DNA of 64,000 nucleotides, from the NCBI RefSeq assembly GCF_009827335.1, contig NZ_WTYH01000001.1, forward strand, positions 1,550,001 to 1,614,000, written 5' to 3'. How positions within the stretch are numbered: position 1 is the first letter of the stretch; the number at the start of each line of letters is the position of its first letter. Below, in pieces: positions 55,297 through 64,000 of the stretch. The notes below the pieces were generated by a model. That model ran no database searches. It had not been told where the DNA came from and saw only the letters and a list, made by a program, of their open reading frames with translations. Position numbers and translations under genes: made by a program. This DNA comes from Aurantiacibacter arachoides (GTDB lineage Bacteria; Pseudomonadota; Alphaproteobacteria; Sphingomonadales; Sphingomonadaceae).

Positions 55297-56334
55297 TCAA
55301 TCGCCGTTGCCTTCCCGGTCCAGCAGTTCCCGCTTGATCGCCAGCCCGTAGGCATAGCCGCCCAGCGTACCGTCACCCGCGATGACCCGGTGGCAGGGGA
55401 TGAGCACGGCGACATGGTTCGCCCCGTTCGCCCCGCCAACCGCGCGGCTGGCCCGGGCATTGCCCACCCGCGCGGCAAGCTGGCCATAGCTCAGCGTTTC
55501 GCCCGGCGGGATACGGCGCAATTCTTCCCACACGCGGTGCTGGAATGCGGTGCCCTTCACGTCGAGCGGGATGTGATCGCCCGTGCCCGGCGTCTCGACC
55601 GCCGCCACCACCTGGTCGAGCAGCCTGCGAAACGCGGCTCCGCCCGCTACCAGCTCGGCGTTCGGAAAACGCGCGCGAAGGTCCGCCTCGCCCTCTCCGA
55701 AGGCGAGGCAGCACACCCCCCGGTCGGTCGCGGCGACGAGCATCGGGCCAAGCGTCGTTGCAACCTCCGCCCATTCGATCCGCCGCCCGGCCCCGCCCTT
55801 GCTCCAGTCCCCGGCGCTCAACCCTGTGTCCTTGCGCTCGTCGTAGAAACGCGAAGGCGCGCTGTAGCCCGCCTCGTAGATGGCATCGGTTACCCTGCCC
55901 TGTCCCGACAGCGCTGCGTCGGCCCGCTCCCGCCGCAGCGCACGGGCGTAAGCGGCGGGTGAGAGGCCCACGGCGCGGGTGAACAGGCGTTGCAGGTGTG
56001 CGGGCGAATAGCCGGTTGCCGCGCCCAGCTTGTCCAGTGAGTGCGGGCCTGCGGCGTCGCGGAGCAAAGTCAGCACAGCGAGCACGGCGGCCTCCTCGCG
56101 GCTCTGCTGGTCGGGCGCGCACCGCTTGCACGCGCGCAGGCCCGCCGCCTCGGCATCCACCGGCCCGGCATAGAAGCGCACGTTGGTGCGCAGCGGCGCG
56201 CGGGCCGGGCAGCTCGGGCGGCAATAGATGCCGGTCGAATGGACGCCGGTCACGAACACGCCGTCAAATCGGCGGTCCTTGGCGAGCGCGATGTCCCAGC
56301 GCTGATCGTCGGTGAGTTGGTCGTGTGTCATCAA
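55297..56334 (-). CDS. ada: Ada: methylphosphotriester/O6-alkylguanine methyltransferase and regulator
   Basis: Repairs alkylated DNA and, when methylated, activates the adaptive response. The 345 residues have the AdaA zinc site with Cys38, Cys42, Cys69 and Cys72 (STGIYCRPSCPAR, RACKRCAPD), numbered as in E. coli, then an AraC-like HTH (DKLGAATGYSPAHLQRLFTRAVG), and the AdaB methyl-acceptor Cys near 314 in VAVLIPCHRVIAGDG. No AlkA domain is fused. With the photolyase it forms a small DNA repair group. Confidence 0.96.
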   Translation of the reverse strand: MMTHDQLTDDQRWDIALAKDRRFDGVFVTGVHSTGIYCRPSCPARAPLRTNVRFYAGPVDAEAAGLRACKRCAPDQQSREEAAVLAVLTLLRDAAGPHSLDKLGAATGYSPAHLQRLFTRAVGLSPAAYARALRRERADAALSGQGRVTDAIYEAGYSAPSRFYDERKDTGLSAGDWSKGGAGRRIEWAEVATTLGPMLVAATDRGVCCLAFGEGEADLRARFPNAELVAGGAAFRRLLDQVVAAVETPGTGDHIPLDVKGTAFQHRVWEELRRIPPGETLSYGQLAARVGNARASRAVGGANGANHVAVLIPCHRVIAGDGTLGGYAYGLAIKRELLDREGNGD

Positions 56335-56410
56335 GCCTGCCTAGCGACTGCCCACAGGCTGCGCGTCCCGAAGCTTGCGGTCAATGCCGGGAGCTTTACA
56401 AAAAGCCGCG

Positions 56411-57964
56411 ATGCGCCAGCTTTTCACCCTCCTCGCTCTTCTCGTCACCGCGCTGGCGACCCCCGCGCTTGCCGACCCTGCCGACATCCAGGCGGCGACG
56501 CGCGGCGTGGTGCGCGTGGTGATCGTGGGCAGCGATGGGCCGGAACTGCTGCCCATTTCCCACGGTACCGGCTTTGCCATCGGGCGCGAGCAGATCGTGA
56601 CCAACGCCCACGTTATCCGCCAGGCGCTGGAGGACGAGCGGCTGGCCATCGGCATCGTCCCGGCGGACGGGGAGAATGCGGTCTATGCCAGGATCGTCGC
56701 CGTCAGCGAACGCAACGACCTGGCCCTGCTCACCACGACGGAGCCGCTGCGCCTGGCGCCGCTGACCATTTCGGGCAACCCGCCCACCAGCGGCACCGTC
56801 ACCGCCATCGGCTACCCGCGCAATGTCGACCTGGCGCAGGGGCTGGAGTTCGCCGACCTGTTCCGAGCCCAGCCGCCGGTTACCGCCACGGGCTTCCTTT
56901 CCGGCCGCCGCCCGAGCCGCGAGATGGACACGCTGCTGCACACCGCACCCATCGCCGCGGGCAACAGTGGCGGGCCATTGGTGGACGAGTGCGGCAGGGT
57001 GATCGGGGTCAATTCCTTCGGCGCGGAAAGCCAGGGGTCGGACGCCGAGTTCTTCTTCGCCGTATCCAACCGCGAGCTGCTGCCATTTCTGCGCGCGAAC
57101 GACGTGTCTCCGCAGGTGAATGCTGGCGAGTGCCGCTCCCTCGCCATGCTGGATGCCGAGGACCGCGCTCGCCGCGATGCCGCCGCCGCACGCGCGGCCG
57201 AGGCGGCCGAGCGCGATGCAGACGCCATCGCCCTCCGCACCGAGGCGCTGCGCCGCGAGGCTGGCTACGCCGTCATGGATTCGCGCGCAAACGGCATGGC
57301 GCTTGCCTTCCTGGCGCTGCTGATCGGTACGGCGGCGGGCGGCGTGGCGGCCTGGTTTCACGTGCAGCGCGCGTTCCGAAAGCGTGCCGCGGCAGGCGTT
57401 GTGGCGGTCGCGGCCCTGGTCGGTGCGCTGGTCGCCTGGTTCACCCGCCCGCCCTTCACCGACATCGAGAAGCGTGTGGAGGATGCCCTGTACGACGAAC
57501 AGGATGGCGCCGACGCCGGCCCGATCGCCGTGTCCGGGTCGGGCGGCGACTATGTCTGCGTGCTCGATCCCGAACGCAGCCGCGTCACGGGCGCACCCCA
57601 GGCCGACATCCCGCTCGCCTGGAGCGAGGAAGGCTGCGTCAACGCACGCACGCAATACGGTCTGGCCGAAGAGACGTGGAGCCGCGTGTTCGTGCCTGCG
57701 ACGGAGGCAGCCGTATCGGTCAACCGCTTCGATCCCGCCAACCGCGAACTGGTGATGGAACGCTATCTGCTGGACCGCGAGGCCATGACCGCGGCACGCG
57801 CCGCTCGCGGCAGTTATACCGCGCCCCAGTGCGGCGCCGGCCGTGATGCTGCTCGCACGCTGGGCGAAGCGCAGGGCGCGGTCATTGCCGCCCTGCCCGC
57901 CAGCCCGAACGAAAGACTGCTCTACCGCTGCTCGCCAGCGCAACCGTCCGGGACTGCGGAATAG
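56411..57964 (+). CDS. Membrane-anchored trypsin-like (S1C) serine protease
   Basis: The 517 residues have a signal peptide (MRQLFTLLALLVTALATPALAD), an HtrA-like protease core with catalytic His in VTNAHVIRQ, Asp in ERNDLALL and Ser in AAGNSGGPL, then a coiled-coil stretch rich in AEAAERDADA, two membrane helices (ANGMALAFLALLIGTAAGGVAAW and AGVVAVAALVGALVAW) and a Cys-containing C-terminal domain. No PDZ domain is visible, unlike DegP. I start at MRQLFT since the signal peptide begins there. Confidence 0.88.
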   Translation: MRQLFTLLALLVTALATPALADPADIQAATRGVVRVVIVGSDGPELLPISHGTGFAIGREQIVTNAHVIRQALEDERLAIGIVPADGENAVYARIVAVSERNDLALLTTTEPLRLAPLTISGNPPTSGTVTAIGYPRNVDLAQGLEFADLFRAQPPVTATGFLSGRRPSREMDTLLHTAPIAAGNSGGPLVDECGRVIGVNSFGAESQGSDAEFFFAVSNRELLPFLRANDVSPQVNAGECRSLAMLDAEDRARRDAAAARAAEAAERDADAIALRTEALRREAGYAVMDSRANGMALAFLALLIGTAAGGVAAWFHVQRAFRKRAAAGVVAVAALVGALVAWFTRPPFTDIEKRVEDALYDEQDGADAGPIAVSGSGGDYVCVLDPERSRVTGAPQADIPLAWSEEGCVNARTQYGLAEETWSRVFVPATEAAVSVNRFDPANRELVMERYLLDREAMTAARAARGSYTAPQCGAGRDAARTLGEAQGAVIAALPASPNERLLYRCSPAQPSGTAE

Positions 57965-58102
57965 CGGGCCAAGCCTGCACGCCGGGTTGCATCCCTGCAC
58001 CTCGCCTGCTAGGCGCGCGCCAGCTTTGGCAGGGTGCGTTGACCGCATCCTGATTACCTTCGCCCATATCTCCGTCACCCGGACCCAAGAGGACCCCCAA
58101 GC

Positions 58103-58660
58103 GTGGAACTTACCGCCGGTATCAAGGCCAGCCTGGCAGGGCGTTACGCCAGTGCCCTGTTCGATCTCGCCAGCGAGGGCGGCACCGTCACCGCGGCGGA
58201 GACCGATCTCGAAAATCTCGCCGGCGCGCTGCGCGAATCGGCTGAACTGCGCGCGCTGATCCGTAACCCGGAAATCAAGCGTCATCAGATCGCCAGCGTG
58301 ATGAACGGTCTGTCGGACCATCTTGGCCTGAGCGCGCTGACCCGCAATTTCCTCGGCGTGCTGGCGAATAATCGCCGCGTGGCCGATCTGCCCGCGATCA
58401 TCCGCGCCTTTTCCGCCATCGCCGCCGCCCAGCGTGGCGAGGTCCAGGCCGAGGTTGCCAGTGCCCATGCGCTGACCGACGAACAGATCACGACGCTGGA
58501 AACCAAGCTGCGCGCCCGCGAAGGCCGCACGGTGAAGCTCACCAGCCGGGTCGACCCGAACCTGCTCGGCGGTCTCGTCGTCACCATCGGATCGCAGCGC
58601 ATCGACAGCTCGATCCGCACCCGTCTCAATTCCCTCGCCCAGGCCATGAAGAGCGCCTGA
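58103..58660 (+). CDS. atpH: F1 ATP synthase subunit delta
   Basis: Joins the peripheral stalk to the alpha/beta hexamer. The 185 residues include [60 protein letters not shown] and the C-terminal [29 protein letters not shown]. Start is GTG with AGAGGA upstream. First gene of the F1 operon. Confidence 0.96.
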   Translation: MELTAGIKASLAGRYASALFDLASEGGTVTAAETDLENLAGALRESAELRALIRNPEIKRHQIASVMNGLSDHLGLSALTRNFLGVLANNRRVADLPAIIRAFSAIAAAQRGEVQAEVASAHALTDEQITTLETKLRAREGRTVKLTSRVDPNLLGGLVVTIGSQRIDSSIRTRLNSLAQAMKSA

Positions 58661-58683
58661 GTAGCCCAACGCAAGAAGGCTGA

Positions 58684-60219
<1,536 letters not shown>

Positions 60220-60247
60220 GCCTGACCGGATTGACTAGGGAGCCGAA

Positions 60248-61123
60248 ATGGCCTCGCTGAAAGAACTCAAGGACCGCATCAAGTCGGTCAAGTCGACGCA
60301 GAAGATCACCAAGGCCAAGCAGATGGTCGCGGCGGCAAAGCTGCGCCGCGCGCAGGCCGCGGCAGAGGCTGCGCGTCCCTATGCCACGCGTCTGGCTGCC
60401 GTGATGGCCAGCATCGCCGGCAAGGTGGATACGGATGGCGGCCCCAGGCTGCTCGCCGGCACGGGTAGCGACAAGCGCAACCTGCTGGTGGTCGTGAATA
60501 CCGACAAGGGCCTTTGCGGCGGTCTGAATTCCAACATCGTCAAGGAAGCCAAGCTGCGCGCCCGCGCCCTGCTGGCAGAGGGCAAGAGCGTCGAGTTCTA
60601 CCTCGTCGGCAAGAAGGGCCGTGCGCCGATCAAGCGCGACTATGCCAGCGCCATCAAGCGCGAGTTCGACACCAGCACCGTGCGCCAGCCCGGCTTTGCC
60701 GAGGCCGAGGACATCGCCGCAGAGCTGCTGGCCATGTTCGAGGACGGCAAGTTCGATGTCGCCCACTTGGTCTACCCGGTGTTCAAGTCCGCGTTGCAGC
60801 AGGATCCCGTTACCGCGCAGCTTATCCCCGTCCCCTCGCCCGAAGGCGTGGCGGTGGCGGCGAACGGCGCGGCCGTGGATTACGAGCCCGACGAGGAGGA
60901 AATCCTTGCCGAACTGCTGCCGCGATACGTCAAGACCCAGGTCTTCGGCGCGCTGATCGAGCGTGAGGCCAGCGAACAGGGCGCATCGATGACCGCCATG
61001 GACAATGCCACGCGCAACGCCGGCGACCTGATCGACAAGCTGACCATTCAGTACAACCGCAGCCGCCAGGCCGCGATCACCACCGAACTCATCGAAATCA
61101 TCGCCGGCGCCGAGGCGCTTTAG
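60248..61123 (+). CDS. atpG: F1 ATP synthase subunit gamma
   Basis: Central rotor shaft. The 291 residues begin with the basic helix [36 protein letters not shown], show [18 protein letters not shown] and end with [46 protein letters not shown]. The next ATP synthase gene does not follow directly; a lipoprotein gene intervenes. Confidence 0.97.
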   Translation: MASLKELKDRIKSVKSTQKITKAKQMVAAAKLRRAQAAAEAARPYATRLAAVMASIAGKVDTDGGPRLLAGTGSDKRNLLVVVNTDKGLCGGLNSNIVKEAKLRARALLAEGKSVEFYLVGKKGRAPIKRDYASAIKREFDTSTVRQPGFAEAEDIAAELLAMFEDGKFDVAHLVYPVFKSALQQDPVTAQLIPVPSPEGVAVAANGAAVDYEPDEEEILAELLPRYVKTQVFGALIEREASEQGASMTAMDNATRNAGDLIDKLTIQYNRSRQAAITTELIEIIAGAEAL

Positions 61124-61212
61124 GCGAGAAATAAGTTGGCGCAGGAACGTTACCCCCGACGACCCCCCTTCCGCGCGCCATCGCTCAAGACACGGATTAC
61201 GAAGACACACCC

Positions 61213-63071
<1,859 letters not shown>

Positions 63072-63076
63072 TCGCG

Positions 63077-63334
63077 ATGGCTTTGCATTTCGAACTCGTC
63101 ACGCCGACAAAGCTGGTCCGGTCCGAGAATGTCCACATGGTGGTCGTTCCCGGCAGCGAAGGCGATTTCGGCGTGCTCGAAGGCCATGCCCCGGTGATGA
63201 GCACCGTGCGCGACGGCGCGATCGAGATCTACGCCACCCCGGGCAGCCAGCCCGAGCGGATCGAGGTGCGTGGCGGTTTTGCCGAAGTCGGCGAAAATGG
63301 CCTGACGGTGCTGGCGGAACACGTCGAGGGCTGA
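63077..63334 (+). CDS. atpC: F1 ATP synthase subunit epsilon (short form)
   Basis: Rotor foot subunit. The 85 residues cover only the N-terminal beta-sandwich ([63 protein letters not shown]). The C-terminal two-helix domain that in other bacteria inhibits ATP hydrolysis is missing: the frame ends at the sandwich and no further coding sequence follows before the terminator. Confidence 0.95.
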   Translation: MALHFELVTPTKLVRSENVHMVVVPGSEGDFGVLEGHAPVMSTVRDGAIEIYATPGSQPERIEVRGGFAEVGENGLTVLAEHVEG

Positions 63335-63362
63335 CAATCATCTCCTTTTTTACGAGAACGTG

Positions 63363-63389
63363 AAGGGCGCCCGCAACGGCGCCCTTTTT
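63363..63389 (+). terminator. Intrinsic terminator of the F1 operon
   Basis: AAGGGCGCC-CGCAAC-GGCGCCCTT is a perfect 9-bp stem followed by TTT, 28 bases after the atpC stop. Confidence 0.92.
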
Positions 63390-63496
63390 CGTGCTTGGAC
63401 AGTGGGTTCGCGCAGGAAAGGACTTGCCTTCGCTGGGCCAGTCGCCAGACTGGATACAGCAGAAACCACCTCTAGTCCGCTTCGGGAGTCCACCAG

Positions 63497-64000
63497 ATGA
63501 AACTTCTTTCCACCAGTGCGCTGGCGCTTTGCCTGGCGCTCGCGGCGACCGCTGCCCCTCCCGCGCTTGCCCAGGATGCCGATGCCGTGACCAACACCGA
63601 ATTCGAAGCCGAGAACGATCCTTTCATCTGGCTGGAGGAAACCCGCAGCGACCGCGCACTGGAATGGGTGGGCCGCGAGAACGCGCGCACCGTGGCCGCG
63701 CTGGAGAGCGACCCGCGCTTCGAGGAATTGAAAGCAGAGGCGCTCGCCATCTTCGATGCGGAAGATCGCATTCCGGGCGTCGGCTTTACCCATTACGGGA
63801 TGGTCAATTTCTGGCAGGATGCAAACAACCCGAAGGGCATTCTGCGACGCACCACGCTGGAAAGCTGGCGCACCGATACGCCGGAATGGGAAACCATCCT
63901 CGACGTCGATGCCCTGGCGGCGGCGGAAGGCAAGGAATGGGTCTACCAGGGTTTCTCCTGCCTGCCGCCCAACGGCACGCGCTGCCTCGTCTCCCTGTCC
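63497..64000 (+). CDS. Prolyl oligopeptidase family (S9) serine peptidase, N-terminal part
   Basis: Only the first 168 codons are inside the window. A signal peptide (MKLLSTSALALCLALAATAAPPALAQ) is followed by NDPFIWLEETRSDRALEWVGRENARTVAALESDPRFEEL, the conserved S9A opening, and the start of the beta-propeller (GVGFTHYGMVNFWQDANNPKGILRRTTLESWRTDTPEWE). It is a periplasmic post-proline endopeptidase by family; the catalytic domain lies beyond the right edge. Confidence 0.93.
   Translation, partial: MKLLSTSALALCLALAATAAPPALAQDADAVTNTEFEAENDPFIWLEETRSDRALEWVGRENARTVAALESDPRFEELKAEALAIFDAEDRIPGVGFTHYGMVNFWQDANNPKGILRRTTLESWRTDTPEWETILDVDALAAAEGKEWVYQGFSCLPPNGTRCLVSLS

Noticed and set aside
58039..58070. 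TTGACC as a sigma-70 -35 box before atpH
   Set aside because: The nearest -10-like CATATC is 20 bases away, too far for a confident promoter.

Overview
The window is dense, GC-rich bacterial chromosome (mid-60s percent GC by eye) with about 65 protein genes, three tRNA genes and no intergenic gap above about 300 bp. Several traits together point to an alphaproteobacterium of the Sphingomonadales, probably Erythrobacteraceae: a class II AroA, a class I lysyl-tRNA synthetase, a methionine synthase split into two genes, separate F0 and F1 ATP synthase operons, an 85-residue epsilon subunit, an rpmF-plsX-fabH-ihfA-merR block, a CobT-type protein and a FYDLN-acid (TIGR02300) protein. I see no prophage, insertion sequence, integrase or CRISPR array. 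The organism call is inference from gene content.

Layout. 1-9.4 kb: ffh (cut by the window edge), tRNA-Ala, a TIGR02300 protein, then aroA, a coupled DUF411 gene, a guanidinium exporter (gdx) on the other strand with a possible guanidine-II riboswitch, an S33 hydrolase, cmk, an Mpo1-like protein, a lower-GC GT11 glycosyltransferase and rpsA with a strong terminator. The usual aroA-cmk-rpsA neighbourhood is therefore interrupted by accessory genes. 9.4-15 kb: gloB, a GrpB protein, a flavodoxin-like protein, the F0 operon atpI-B-E-F'-F on the minus strand, then tRNA-Pro and a CAU tRNA flanking a secreted nuclease gene. 15-30 kb: M28 peptidase, DUF421 protein, ettA, thioesterase, RcnB-like protein, 2OG oxygenase, lysK, an MscS channel, a tannase-family lipoprotein, a proline-rich membrane protein, a DinG/XPD-type helicase and a SixA-like phosphatase.

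30-43 kb: the conserved rpmF-plsX-fabH / ihfA-merR block on the minus strand, a MAPEG protein, an MBL hydrolase, an S24 (LexA/CI-like) repressor divergent from a tiny DNA-binding-like ORF and a companion gene, an aldehyde dehydrogenase, cysS, DUF2939 plus cobT, a lipoprotein sugar isomerase with no canonical start at its signal peptide, and a DUF4197 lipoprotein. 43-51 kb: priA, a lower-GC phytanoyl-CoA dioxygenase-like gene, then metF and the two translationally coupled halves of MetH, which together remethylate homocysteine. 51-64 kb: a secreted HExxH/TPR protein, a DNA repair group (iron-sulfur photolyase and Ada with a CPBP protease between), a membrane serine protease, the F1 operon atpH-A-G-(lipoprotein)-D-C on the plus strand, and the start of an S9 prolyl oligopeptidase.

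The observations most worth following up are the guanidine-II-like hairpins upstream of gdx, the unexplained lipoprotein gene inside the F1 operon, the S24/HTH/companion trio with an inverted-repeat operator candidate, the two genes (metF and the lipoprotein isomerase) whose conserved N-termini extend beyond any ATG/GTG/TTG, and a short intergenic-type repeat that appears to have been absorbed into the aroA coding sequence.
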